Shown: positions 22,954 through 32,202, counted from the first letter of the stretch. The stretch is 32,439 nt of DNA from Clostridia bacterium (GCA_017887095.1 JAGHIT010000031.1:1-32439); one strand, 5' to 3'. The notes: generated by a model not told the origin, from the letters alone. A program made the numbers and translations.

Positions 22954-24489
22954 ATGAAACAAGCAAGTAACAGATGGCAGATGTCAAAAAATATTGCCAT
23001 GAATATACTGGCCTTCGCGGTGCAGCTGATCATCAATTTTTATATCTCGCCGATCGTCGTTTCGGGGATCGGAACGGAAGCCTATGGCTTTATCGGACTT
23101 GCCAACGATTTCACTTCTTACGCAAGCATTCTGACCAGTGTGTTTAATTCGGTAGCGGCAAGGTTTATCGCGACGGCTTATTATAACAATGATTATGAGA
23201 GCGCGAACAAGTATTTTAACAGCCTGATCGTTGCCAATCTTGCCATGGCGGGGATATTGGGTGTGGTCGGAACCGTCATCGTTCCGAATCTGGATACATT
23301 TCTTGAAATTCCCGCTTCGATCCGGTTTGACGTCAAACTGACGTTTGCGCTTGTTTTCGGCGCCTATATCCTGCAACTGATCACTACGGTATTCACTACG
23401 TCGACCTTTGTGGCGAACAGGACGGACATCCAGGGGATGAGAAATATCATCAATCAGATCGTACGGCTCGGATTGATCGTGATCTTTCTCAATTTTATTT
23501 CTCTGCGGATCTACTGGATCGCGCTGGCAACTTTGGGCGCGGGTGTGGTCGTTGCCGTCATGAATGTTTCTCTGACGAAAGTTCTCACGCCGCATATATC
23601 GGTCAATCTCAAAAAATACGCCGGGAAGCAATATGTGTTCAATCTGGCAAAGTCCGGCGGCTGGATGGCTTTCACCAGCTTGAGCAACGTTCTCATGCAC
23701 GGGCTGGATCTGATGATCGCCAATCTGTTTATCGGAGCGACGGAGATGGGATTGCTCTCTGTCGCAAGATCGTTTCCCAATCAGTTCGGCGCCGTGATCG
23801 GTACGCTTGCGCCGTTGTTTACACCGGTATTCGTCGCTTTTTTTGCCAAAAACCAGATCGATGAATTGGTGAAGAGCGTAAAGAAATCCATCAATACGCT
23901 GGCTGTCCTATTATTTGTGCCTATCTGCGGATTTATTGTGTTTTCGACGGAGTTTTATACGCTGTGGCAGTCGAGCCTTTCCGCCGAGGAGATCAGAATC
24001 ATCGCAACGCTCTCTACCGTTACGCTGCTCCAGTCGTATTTTAACGCGACGACGGCGAGCATGGCGCAGTTGAGCGTTGTAACCAATAAGCTGAAAATTC
24101 CCGTACTGGTCAGCCTGGGTTGCGGAGTGTTCAATTTTGCGCTTGTAATGCTGCTCATTCACGTTACATCGCTGGGAGTGTATGCGATTGTTCTCTCCAG
24201 CACCGTGATCATGGTCGCACGATATGTGATATTCAATTCTGTTTATGCGGCATGGTGTCTGGGCGTTCCCAAAAAGACCTTTATATGGCAGGCGGTAAAA
24301 ACATGGTTGTCCGTTCCCGTGCTGTTGGCGATCATGTGGGGCATAAAATGCCTGTTGCCGGTGTCCACATGGGGCGGGTTGATCCTGGACGCGGCGATCT
24401 GTGCCGCGATCTGCTATCTGATCATGGCGCTGCTCTATAGCAGACAGCCGATCGTAAGATTGTTTCAGAAAATTTTTCACAAGAGCTGA
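22954..24489 (+). CDS. Wzx-type lipid-linked oligosaccharide flippase (MATE/MOP superfamily)
   Basis: This 511-residue integral membrane protein has about 12-14 hydrophobic segments from residue 10 to 505. The first helix (KNIAMNILAFAVQLIINFYI) with SPIVVSGIGTEAYGF is a typical polysaccharide flippase start. It would turn the undecaprenyl-linked repeat unit across the membrane for the Wzy-like polymerase. AAGGAAG near 22937 serves as ribosome binding site. The 82-base gap upstream contains TTGACG near 22888 without a good -10, so an internal promoter is uncertain. Confidence 0.9.
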   Translation: MKQASNRWQMSKNIAMNILAFAVQLIINFYISPIVVSGIGTEAYGFIGLANDFTSYASILTSVFNSVAARFIATAYYNNDYESANKYFNSLIVANLAMAGILGVVGTVIVPNLDTFLEIPASIRFDVKLTFALVFGAYILQLITTVFTTSTFVANRTDIQGMRNIINQIVRLGLIVIFLNFISLRIYWIALATLGAGVVVAVMNVSLTKVLTPHISVNLKKYAGKQYVFNLAKSGGWMAFTSLSNVLMHGLDLMIANLFIGATEMGLLSVARSFPNQFGAVIGTLAPLFTPVFVAFFAKNQIDELVKSVKKSINTLAVLLFVPICGFIVFSTEFYTLWQSSLSAEEIRIIATLSTVTLLQSYFNATTASMAQLSVVTNKLKIPVLVSLGCGVFNFALVMLLIHVTSLGVYAIVLSSTVIMVARYVIFNSVYAAWCLGVPKKTFIWQAVKTWLSVPVLLAIMWGIKCLLPVSTWGGLILDAAICAAICYLIMALLYSRQPIVRLFQKIFHKS

Positions 24490-24516
24490 AGGCAACTTCA
24501 AAATAGGGGAAACAAA

Positions 24517-25506
24517 ATGCTGCAATTGATCAATGGATTGAAACGTTATCTCCGTCAGACGATAGAGCTGCGGCGAGAATATCGTAATGATTATAGGGAA
24601 TATAAAAGATGGAATTATAATAATCCCGGAGTACATTCCAAAAATTCCTTTGAAGCCAAGATTCTGAGGCAAGCGCATATTTTAGAGAAGGGAATGGCGT
24701 TAAACCGTCCGCGTGAACGATTCGGCGTTGATAAAGCAAACAGCTTGATTGATTTTATTGAGCAATATGAAGCTTTCGGATATGAAATCGACAAGAGTGC
24801 TGCGGTATTGAACGCCATAGGTGTTCTGAACGCATATCTTGCGTTTCATCGGGAAAGAGGATATCGGCCCGAGGGACTCTTGCACCGATTTGAGAGATTG
24901 CAACAATATCTCCCCGCGCTCAGCGGCTCTTACGGATCGCAAACCGTGACGCTGGACGAGCTACAGACAAAACTTCGGGGGACATTCCCTGATTTTTTTC
25001 TGAGCAGACATTCCGTCAGACAGTTTTCTGCCCAAAAGATAACAGGACCAGAGATACGGCAGGCGGTTAAACTTGCCATGGGGGCGCCGTCTGCGTGCAA
25101 TCGGCAATCCTGTAAGGTGTATTTTTATCCGGAGGCAGAGACAAATCGGCGCATCGGCAAACTGATAGCCGGGAATTCGGGATTTGATCCAGAAACGACA
25201 AATTATCTGGTGATAACAAGCGATCTTTCCGCATTTTACAATGCTTTTGAACGCAATCAGGTTTATGTGGACGGCGGAATTTTTACCATGGCTCTGGTAG
25301 AGGCATTGCACTATTGCGGGATCGCGAGCTGTATTTTGCAAAACGGTGAATCCCGTAAGAAAAATGCAGAGTTCAAAAAAATTTGCGGCAACATACCGGA
25401 TAACGAAAAAATTATTCTGTTCATTGCGGTGGGACATTACCCGGATACGGTTACTTTTGCCGCTTCCCGCCGGAAATTTCCGGATGATGTGTTCATTATC
25501 GGATGA
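24517..25506 (+). CDS. Nitroreductase-family protein with long N-terminal region
   Basis: This 329-residue protein has a C-terminal nitroreductase fold starting at about 160: SRHSVRQFSAQKI (FMN phosphate-binding arginine region), then LAMGAPSACNRQSCKVYF, and a late HYCGIASCIL block. The first 150 residues are helical and basic or polar, with LEKGMALNRPRERFG, and do not match the fold. Such proteins occur at the ends of glycan clusters with FrhB-like proteins; the reaction is unknown. Flavin binding is likely. Codons in the first 300 bases are AT-richer than in the flippase gene. It is the last gene before the regulatory operon. Confidence 0.85.
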   Translation: MLQLINGLKRYLRQTIELRREYRNDYREYKRWNYNNPGVHSKNSFEAKILRQAHILEKGMALNRPRERFGVDKANSLIDFIEQYEAFGYEIDKSAAVLNAIGVLNAYLAFHRERGYRPEGLLHRFERLQQYLPALSGSYGSQTVTLDELQTKLRGTFPDFFLSRHSVRQFSAQKITGPEIRQAVKLAMGAPSACNRQSCKVYFYPEAETNRRIGKLIAGNSGFDPETTNYLVITSDLSAFYNAFERNQVYVDGGIFTMALVEALHYCGIASCILQNGESRKKNAEFKKICGNIPDNEKIILFIAVGHYPDTVTFAASRRKFPDDVFIIG

Positions 25507-25697
25507 TCCGAGCGGGCAAGAAAAAAACTGCGCCGGTCGGGCGCGGAAACACTTCTTTCTGCAATCCCGGAGACTCGTACGGCACCCGGGGCATGGTCAG
25601 GCTTATTCCGACAGGACGGAATTTTGTTCCGGATCCTTGCATTTCGCTGATTTTGTGATATACTTGCATAAAGTATGCCCAAAATCAGGGGGAAAAG
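25507..25697 (+). promoter_or_regulatory. Intergenic region with promoter of the two-component operon
   Basis: A sigma-A-like promoter, TTGCAT (25637-25642) and TATACT (25659-25664) with a 16-base spacer, lies about 30 bases before the regulator. A perfect inverted repeat ATACTT-GCATA-AAGTAT (25660-25676) overlaps the -10 box and start site, so a protein bound there would block transcription. Near 25529 a short GCGCC/GGCGC hairpin has no clear U run, so no convincing terminator closes the glycan operon. Confidence 0.6.
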
Positions 25698-26411
25698 ATG
25701 ATCAGAGTTGCCATTGTCGAGGATGAAGAAGCGTATGCGCGGGATCTGACGGTTTTTTTGCGGCAGTATGAACTCAAGCGCGGCGTTGAACTTACGGTCG
25801 ATACATTTTCCAGCGGCGTCGATTTTATCAGCGACTACAATGCGAGATACGACGTCGTTTTTATGGACATCAAACTTCCGCACATGAACGGCATGCAGTG
25901 CGCCGTCCGGTTGCGCCGTCTCGACGAGGATGTGGCGCTCATTTTCGTGACCAGCATGAATCAATATGCGCTCAAGGGGTACGAGGTGGGCGCCATGGGC
26001 TATATGATCAAGCCTATAAGTTACTTTCCGCTTTCCGTGCTCATGGATAAAGTGCAAAAGAAACTCGCCCGCGAGACGACCCGGGATATTGTACTCTCGC
26101 GGGGGGACAGCGTGCGGCGGGTCTCTCTGCGCGATCTTCGGTTTGTGGAAGTTCTCGATCACTATCTCATCTATCATACGGAGGAGGGGACGTTCCGTGA
26201 GATCGGACGCATGAAGACGGCGGAGGAGGAACTGGGCGGACACGGCTTTTTCCGTTGCAGCAACAGCCATCTCATCAATCTGCGCTATGTCCAGGCGATC
26301 GACGAGAACGAAGTGACGGTCGGCACGGAACGGGTCCCCATCAGCCGCCGCAGAAAGAAAGAGCTGCTTGAGGCGATTAACAACTATTTCAAAAACGGGG
26401 GCGGACAATGA
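25698..26411 (+). CDS. LytTR-family response regulator (AgrA/LytR type)
   Basis: This 237-residue protein has an N-terminal receiver domain with acidic E8/D9, phospho-acceptor D57 in VVFMDIKLP and lysine in MIKPI. A C-terminal LytTR DNA-binding domain follows at about 130-235 (RDIVLSRGDSVRRVSL, FRCSNSHLINLRYV). LytTR proteins bind paired direct repeats near promoters. The ribosome binding site is GGGGGAAAAG before the ATG. The stop overlaps the kinase start (ATGA). Target genes are not known; the neighbouring glycan locus and glycosidase operon are candidates by position only. Confidence 0.95.
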   Translation: MIRVAIVEDEEAYARDLTVFLRQYELKRGVELTVDTFSSGVDFISDYNARYDVVFMDIKLPHMNGMQCAVRLRRLDEDVALIFVTSMNQYALKGYEVGAMGYMIKPISYFPLSVLMDKVQKKLARETTRDIVLSRGDSVRRVSLRDLRFVEVLDHYLIYHTEEGTFREIGRMKTAEEELGGHGFFRCSNSHLINLRYVQAIDENEVTVGTERVPISRRRKKELLEAINNYFKNGGGQ

Positions 26412-27730
26412 CGGACGTATTGCTGGCGGTGTCCCCGCTGGAAGAGTTTCTTACGGGCAGTCTTTTCGGATATCTTCTGCATGCCGTACAGCTCGGGATC
26501 GCCGAAGGCATGTGCGGGATCTATCTGGAGCGGCGCAGCCGTTTTGCGCTACGCGCTGTCGGTGCCGTTGTTGTTTATCTCGTACTTGCCGCTTGTCTCG
26601 GGATGCTGTTCGGGGAGATCTTTCCCTATATATCATTTCTGGTCTCATGCGTTGTCTCTTTCCCATGTTTCATGTTCTGTTTTCGCTGCAATCTTTGGGA
26701 CGGGCTGTTCTGCTGCGTGGCGGCGATCGGTGTGCAGAATCTCTCTTATTCGGTATGTATCTTCTGCGTGGGGCTGTTCGGATGGGACGTCGCGCAGCTG
26801 AACGTGCTGCATATCGCGGTGCAGACGCTCATTTATCTTTCCGTTCATCTCCACTGTTTTGTACTGGGTGTGCGGAAACTGAAAGATATCGGCGGCGGAT
26901 TCGGCAAAGAGCGGCTTGTTATGATCGTTGTCATGCTCATTCTGACGGCAATCGTGTACCTGATGCAATACGACAGACAGACGCCCGGTTCCGCGGATTT
27001 CTTTGATTGGCGCATCCTGTTCATATGCTATGACATCATTTCGCTTCTCATGTTATTCGGAATGTATGACCGCAACAACCTTCGGCGGCAGAATGCCATT
27101 CTCGATTCTCTGCGCATCAGCGAGGAGAAACAGTATGAATTCGATCGGCGGGCAATTGAAATGGTGAACATCAAATGTCACGATCTCAAGCATCAGCTGA
27201 TTGCGCTCAGGAGCCGCGCGGACGGGGAGTTTGAACAGTCCCTCAAGGAAATGGAGGACGCCGTAGTCATCTATGATGCCATTGCTAAGACTGGCTGTAA
27301 ACCGCTGGATGTCGTGCTGACAAGCAAATGCTTCATCTGTGAGCAGGAGGGCATCGCCTTCACTTATATGATCGACGGCGAAACGCTCTCGTTTATGCGG
27401 GCAGGGGACATTTATTCCCTGTTCGGCAATGCGATCGATAACGCGATCCGTGCGGAACTCAAAGTGTCGGATCGGGAGCGTCGGTTTATCGGGATCAGAG
27501 CTTCCGCTCGGGGAAAGCTTTTCTATATTCAGGTAGAGAATTGCTGCGAAGAAACAATCGTGTTCAAGAACGGGCTTCCGGTCACGACAAAACCCGACAT
27601 GGAGAATCACGGCTTCGGCATGATCAGCATGAAGCGCATCGTGGAACGTTACGGCGGCGCGATGACGGTGGATTGCGACGACGGGATTTTTCGCCTGAGC
27701 ATCACGTTGCCTGTTCCTGCGGAAGGATGA
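26408..27730 (+). CDS. Agr-type GHKL sensor histidine kinase
   Basis: This 440-residue kinase has about seven hydrophobic segments in residues 12-220 and a cytoplasmic dimerisation helix with phospho-acceptor H258 in IKCHDLKHQL. A GHKL ATPase domain follows at about 325-437 (N box LFGNAIDNAIRAE, G box GFGMISMKRIVERYGG). The C-H-D-L-K-H form is typical of the AgrC-like group that senses peptides or other small signals. No agrB or agrD gene for a processed peptide lies within the window, so the signal is unknown. It is overlapped with the regulator gene and followed by a strong terminator. Confidence 0.93.
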   Translation: MTDVLLAVSPLEEFLTGSLFGYLLHAVQLGIAEGMCGIYLERRSRFALRAVGAVVVYLVLAACLGMLFGEIFPYISFLVSCVVSFPCFMFCFRCNLWDGLFCCVAAIGVQNLSYSVCIFCVGLFGWDVAQLNVLHIAVQTLIYLSVHLHCFVLGVRKLKDIGGGFGKERLVMIVVMLILTAIVYLMQYDRQTPGSADFFDWRILFICYDIISLLMLFGMYDRNNLRRQNAILDSLRISEEKQYEFDRRAIEMVNIKCHDLKHQLIALRSRADGEFEQSLKEMEDAVVIYDAIAKTGCKPLDVVLTSKCFICEQEGIAFTYMIDGETLSFMRAGDIYSLFGNAIDNAIRAELKVSDRERRFIGIRASARGKLFYIQVENCCEETIVFKNGLPVTTKPDMENHGFGMISMKRIVERYGGAMTVDCDDGIFRLSITLPVPAEG

Positions 27731-27745
27731 GCGCAGTCTGTCCTG

Positions 27746-27786
27746 CGGCGGGCATCGGCTTCATGCCGATGCCCGCCGTTTTTTTT
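27746..27786 (+). terminator. Strong rho-independent terminator after the sensor kinase
   Basis: A perfect 14-bp stem pairs 27746-27759 with 27765-27778 around a 5-base loop, and eight T's follow (27779-27786). It isolates the two-component operon from the glycosidase operon. Confidence 0.95.
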
Positions 27787-27918
27787 GCCGATTGCGCGGA
27801 AAAAATGACCAAATACGAAAAAAATGTGATTTCGAATAATAATCTGATAAGATATATCGCGAAGAAGCTGCCTGACCTGAAGCGGCAGGCCGCGGGTCAT
27901 GTCTGAAAAGGGGAAATC
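27787..27918 (+). promoter_or_regulatory. Leader region of the GH2-transporter operon
   Basis: The AT-rich stretch 27800-27860 should hold the promoter, but no good pair of boxes was found. TGTGAT (27825-27830) and TAAGAT (27848-27853) have 17 bases between them and only weak matches. A small GCCTG/CAGGC inverted repeat lies at 27870-27890. AAAGGGG upstream of ATG 27919 is the ribosome binding site. Confidence 0.3.
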
Positions 27919-30294
27919 ATGAAACCGATCTCGTTTTGCGAAAATTGGAGATATGCCCATCGGGGCGGGGAGGACTGGCGGTCAGTCACATTGCCTCACG
28001 ATGCGATGCTTGCGGAACAATGCAGCGAGGACAGTCCGGGCGGAAAAAATACAGGTTGGTATGTCGGCGCGGACTATGTCTATGAAAAGAGGTTTTTTGC
28101 CGATACCTCCTGGCGTGATAAAGACGTCGTCCTTGCTTTTGAAGGAGTGTATCGTAATGCCAGGGTGTATCTGAATGATCAATTTGCCGGCGGGCATAAG
28201 TACGGATACGGACAGTTTTATATTGAAGCGGGAGCATTGCTGCGGTGCGGCGAAGAGAATGTGATCCGCGTGGAAGCGTTCAATGCCGATCAGCCCAACA
28301 GCCGTTGGTATACGGGGGCGGGGATCTACCGCCCCGTGTGGCTGTATGCGCTGCCAAAACAGCATATTCTGCTGAACGGTATCCGCATCCGTACGACGGA
28401 CTACAGGATCCCGCGCATATGCGTCGGCGTTCAGACCAATGCTGCCGGGAATGTACGCATTGAGATCTTTGACGGGAAGGAAGTCGTTCTGACGACGACT
28501 GCGCCCGCGAACACGGAGACGGAGATCGTCCTCGCGGGCGGAAAGCTGTGGAGTCCTTCCTCGCCAAACCTCTATACCTGCCGCGTGACCTTCGGTGAGG
28601 ACGTATGCGAGGAGATCTTCGGCATTCGCGAAATACAGTGCGATGCGGAACACGGCTTTTGTATCAACGGCGAGCGTGTCATTCTGCGCGGCGCGTGCAT
28701 CCACCACGACAACGGCATCTTGGGCGCGGTCAACCACCCGTTTGCCGATGCGCGCAAGGTGGAATTGCTGCAAAAGGCAGGCTACAACGCCATCCGTTCG
28801 GCGCACAATCCCTGTTCCGTGGCGACGCTGGAAGCGTGTGACCGTCTTGGAATGCTCGTGCTGGACGAGTATTCGGACATGTGGTATATTCACAAGACAA
28901 AGTACGACTACGCAAGCGATCTCGGGCAGGAGTGGCGCGGCGATCTGAAATCCATGGCAGAGAAGGATTACAATCATCCAAGCGTCATCATGTATTCTAT
29001 CGGCAACGAGGTCGCGGAGACGGGACAGAAAAGAGGCATCCGCCTCGCTGCGGAGATGACGCAGTACCTGCATTTGCTGGATGATCGTCCCGTGACCTGC
29101 GGCATCAACATCTTCTTTAATCTGCTTCACGCGCTTGGATTTGGCGTCTATACTGACAGGAAGGCGAAAAGGGAGGCGGCGCCGCGGAAGGGGGAATCGC
29201 ATAAAACGAAATCGACGGGGAGTGAATTTTTCAACGATCTGGCGGGTTTACTCGGCGCGGATACAATGAAGATCGGAGCGACCATGCCGGGATGCAATGC
29301 CAGGAGCAAACGAACCTTTGCCGTGCTGGATGTGGCGGGTTATAACTACGGGATCCTGCGATATAAGCGCGATCTGAAACATTATAAGGACCGCGTGATC
29401 GTTGGCAGCGAGACTTTCTGCTCGGATGCGCGCAAATTTTGGTGCATCGCAAAGAGGTATCCCGCGCTCATCGGCGACTTTGTCTGGGCGGGTATGGACT
29501 ATCTGGGCGAAGTGGGCATCGGTGCGTGGGAGTATGCGGACTATGCGCCCGACTTCACGGGCGGCGTGGGCTGGAAGAGTGCGTCTGCCGGGAGACTGGA
29601 TCTCACGGGGCGCCCGTGGGCGGAGACTGCATATATGCAGGTTGCTTTCGATCTCGTTCCCGTACGCATGGGCGTCGTCCGTCCCGACAAAGCGTTTGAA
29701 AAGCACAGTCCCTCGGCGTGGCGCATGAGCAATGCGCTGGAAAGCTGGTCATGGGACGGATGTGAAGGCAAAAAGACGGTTGCCGAGGTATACGCGACGG
29801 GATATAAGGTGCGCCTTATTCTGAACGGAAAGACGGTCGGGGAGAAAAAAGTCCCTGCCAATGCATGCGTCCGTTTCAAGGTGGCGTATGAACCGGGCGA
29901 ACTGACGGCGATCAGTCTTGCGAAAGACGGAAAGGAGCTGGGGCGCACATCGCTTGTTTCGGCGGGAAAGGAGACAAAACTCACACTCGTCCCCGAACGA
30001 AGCGAAATTGTGCGCGGCGATCTTTGTTATATCCGTCTGCAATATACGGACGAAGCGGGGGAGATCAAACCCCTTGCGCGCGGCACGGTCAAAGTGGAGG
30101 CGGAGGGCGGCGAGATCTTGGGTCTGGGCAGCGCCTGCCCGTACAATGAAGCGGGTTATCTCGGAACACGGACGGATACCTACTACGGCGAGGCGCTTGC
30201 GATCGTCCGCCCGACGGCGGAGCAGGTCACGGTTCGCGCAGAGAGTCCATATGGTACGGCTCAGTCTGTCATTGTGTGCCGTGAAGGAGAGTGA
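27919..30294 (+). CDS. Glycoside hydrolase family 2 enzyme (beta-galactosidase/glucuronidase-like)
   Basis: This 791-residue enzyme has the GH2 order: sugar-binding jelly-roll domain (about 1-155, with SRWYTGAGIYRPVWL), immunoglobulin-like domain (about 160-240), a TIM barrel (about 245-590) and C-terminal beta domains. The acid/base glutamate is E364 in YSIGNEVAE and the nucleophile E498 in IVGSETF. A substrate-loop block HHDNGILGAVNHPF follows RGACI. There is no signal peptide, so it works in the cytoplasm on sugars brought in by the transporter encoded just downstream. The barrel has a polar insertion at about 415-435 (rich in K, R and E). The sugar cannot be fixed from sequence. Confidence 0.93.
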   Translation: MKPISFCENWRYAHRGGEDWRSVTLPHDAMLAEQCSEDSPGGKNTGWYVGADYVYEKRFFADTSWRDKDVVLAFEGVYRNARVYLNDQFAGGHKYGYGQFYIEAGALLRCGEENVIRVEAFNADQPNSRWYTGAGIYRPVWLYALPKQHILLNGIRIRTTDYRIPRICVGVQTNAAGNVRIEIFDGKEVVLTTTAPANTETEIVLAGGKLWSPSSPNLYTCRVTFGEDVCEEIFGIREIQCDAEHGFCINGERVILRGACIHHDNGILGAVNHPFADARKVELLQKAGYNAIRSAHNPCSVATLEACDRLGMLVLDEYSDMWYIHKTKYDYASDLGQEWRGDLKSMAEKDYNHPSVIMYSIGNEVAETGQKRGIRLAAEMTQYLHLLDDRPVTCGINIFFNLLHALGFGVYTDRKAKREAAPRKGESHKTKSTGSEFFNDLAGLLGADTMKIGATMPGCNARSKRTFAVLDVAGYNYGILRYKRDLKHYKDRVIVGSETFCSDARKFWCIAKRYPALIGDFVWAGMDYLGEVGIGAWEYADYAPDFTGGVGWKSASAGRLDLTGRPWAETAYMQVAFDLVPVRMGVVRPDKAFEKHSPSAWRMSNALESWSWDGCEGKKTVAEVYATGYKVRLILNGKTVGEKKVPANACVRFKVAYEPGELTAISLAKDGKELGRTSLVSAGKETKLTLVPERSEIVRGDLCYIRLQYTDEAGEIKPLARGTVKVEAEGGEILGLGSACPYNEAGYLGTRTDTYYGEALAIVRPTAEQVTVRAESPYGTAQSVIVCREGE

Positions 30295-30296
30295 CT

Positions 30297-31964
30297 ATGA
30301 AATCGGGAACGGGATTTTTTGATCGTCCGCTGACGCGCACGCGCATCAAATCGGCGAACGTCAAGCCGGTGGAATCGCTCCTCGGGTATTTGGTCGGGCC
30401 CTTTTGCGCGATGCTCGCAAACGGGATCTTTACGACCTACCTCACGCGCTATTTCCGTGACGTGCTGTTCGCGGAGGAGCTGGCTTCCGGCTCGGCGCTC
30501 GCGGGGACGGTGGAGGGCTTCCTCACGGTCTTTCCCATTCTTTCAGCGATCTTAATTGTTATCGGAAACCTCGTTGCGGGACAGCTTGTCGAGCGCACAA
30601 GAACCGGGGCGGGCAAGGCGCGGCCGTGGATCCTGCTTTCGGCGGTGCTGCTGGCAGTCGCCGGCGTGCTCATCTTTATTCAGCCGTCCGATGACCCCAT
30701 CTTTAAAATGGTGTGGCTGGTCGTTGCGTACAATCTTTATTATGCGGTTGCTTTTCCGCTGTACAACACGGCAAACAGTACCCTGACTCCGCTTTCGACG
30801 CGCAATTCCAATCAGCGCAGCGTGCTGGCGTCTTTTGTCAATATGGCGCTGCTCGGGGCGGTGGGGGCAGGCTCGATGGTGTTTCCCTTCCTGCTCGGCA
30901 TTCTGATCAAGCCGGAGATGAGTCTCGGGACGCAGAAGACATTCTGGATGATGCTCTTCGTGATTGTTGCCGTCATCACCTTCCTCGGGACCGTGATGCA
31001 GTACTACTTCACGCGCGAGCGTGTGACGGAAGAGGAGACGGGGCGTGTCGCCGTGCAGAAAAAACCCGGTATCGGCGTGGGTAAGCAGGCAAAGGCTGCC
31101 GTCGGGGACAGATACTTCTGGATCATTATTGTTTTTTATTTTCTTTACCAGTTCAGCGGCGGGATCAAGAATACCTCCCTCAATTTTTATGCGGAGATCC
31201 TCGCAACGGAAGGGTTCCCTACCGATTCGGTCACGGGCGTGCTGGGCATCATCGGCGCGGTGCCGATGGCGGTCGCCGTGTTCTTTGTAGCGCCGCTGTG
31301 CAACAAGTTCGGCAAGCGAAATATGTGCGTCATCGGGATGCTCGTCGGCGTCATCGGCGGAGTGATCGCGGGTATCGGCTACGATAATATGGTCGTGGCA
31401 TCGCTGGGCATCGCTTTAAAATGCTTGGGTTCCGCGCCCGCGGGGTACATGATCCTTGCAATGATCGCGGACAGCCTCGATCATATCGAGGCGAAGTGCG
31501 GGTTTCGCTGCGACGGGCTTGTCATGTCTGTCTACAGTTCCGTCATGATCGCCTCCACGCCGGTGGCACAGGGTATCACCTCCGCGCTGGTCGGCACAGG
31601 CGAAACGGGAACGGTCATCGCCTATATCTGGATCGAGACGGTCTGCTATGGGCTGGGCGCAATTCTCCTGCTGTTTTTCAATGTGGAAAAATATCTGAAC
31701 TCCGACCGTGAGACGGTGCTCGCGCGTCAGAAAGCGGAAGCGGAGGCGGCAGGATTGGAATGGCTCCCGCCCGAAGAGCGGCTGCGCATAGAGGAAGAGG
31801 AGTCGGAGCGGCTTGCCGAGGCTGCCCGTATCGAGGAACTCAAAGTCCGCTGTCAAAAGAAGGGGCTGGATTTCGAGGCGGAGGAGGAGAAGTACCGGAA
31901 AAAACAGGAAGCAAAACGGGCGGCGAAACATACAAAGCCGCCGCGCAAAAACGCTTCTGATTGA
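30297..31964 (+). CDS. GPH-family sugar:cation symporter (MFS) with charged C-terminal tail
   Basis: This 555-residue transporter has about 12 membrane helices in residues 20-465. The GPH/MelB pattern is seen in VERTRTGAGKARPWILLSAV (loop 2-3) and in the helix-4/5 region NLYYAVAFPLYNTANSTLTPLS. It probably brings glycosides into the cell for the GH2 enzyme, whose stop is 2 bases before this start (AAGGAGA inside the end of the glycosidase gene). Unusually, about 80 residues after the last helix form a highly charged, E/K/R-rich probable coiled coil on the inside. GTG 30291 is a less likely start. No terminator is seen after the stop. Confidence 0.92.
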   Translation: MKSGTGFFDRPLTRTRIKSANVKPVESLLGYLVGPFCAMLANGIFTTYLTRYFRDVLFAEELASGSALAGTVEGFLTVFPILSAILIVIGNLVAGQLVERTRTGAGKARPWILLSAVLLAVAGVLIFIQPSDDPIFKMVWLVVAYNLYYAVAFPLYNTANSTLTPLSTRNSNQRSVLASFVNMALLGAVGAGSMVFPFLLGILIKPEMSLGTQKTFWMMLFVIVAVITFLGTVMQYYFTRERVTEEETGRVAVQKKPGIGVGKQAKAAVGDRYFWIIIVFYFLYQFSGGIKNTSLNFYAEILATEGFPTDSVTGVLGIIGAVPMAVAVFFVAPLCNKFGKRNMCVIGMLVGVIGGVIAGIGYDNMVVASLGIALKCLGSAPAGYMILAMIADSLDHIEAKCGFRCDGLVMSVYSSVMIASTPVAQGITSALVGTGETGTVIAYIWIETVCYGLGAILLLFFNVEKYLNSDRETVLARQKAEAEAAGLEWLPPEERLRIEEEESERLAEAARIEELKVRCQKKGLDFEAEEEKYRKKQEAKRAAKHTKPPRKNASD

Positions 31965-32202
31965 CCGTTTACGAATGTATTTGAGCCATGTACGAAAAAA
32001 ATGATTTATAAGTGTTCCGATTGAATATAATGCGTGAAACGAAAGGAAAAAACAAATTTCGACAATTTATATCAAAAGGAGGAACGGGAAGAAGAGAGGA
32101 CAAGAGAGGACAAGAGGGAAAGAAGTCAGACTGAGGCAAAGTTTCGCCGCTCCCCCCTGCGGCGGAAGAACGAACACACAATGATAAGGAGTGGAAGAAA
32201 AA
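31965..32202 (+). promoter_or_regulatory. Leader and promoter region of the last gene
   Basis: TATAAT at 32026-32031 is a good -10 box, but the -35 region (GATTTA near 32003) is poor. The transcribed part is strongly purine-rich, with a perfect AGGAGG at 32077-32082 that has no start codon near it. A 10-base tandem repeat GAGAGGACAA (32094-32113) follows. The true ribosome binding site is AAGGAG at 32186-32191. Confidence 0.4.

Noticed and set aside
27982-29202. Open frame of 406 codons on the minus strand opposite the GH2 gene
   Set aside because: It is antisense to the glycosidase catalytic domains and shows no protein family pattern.
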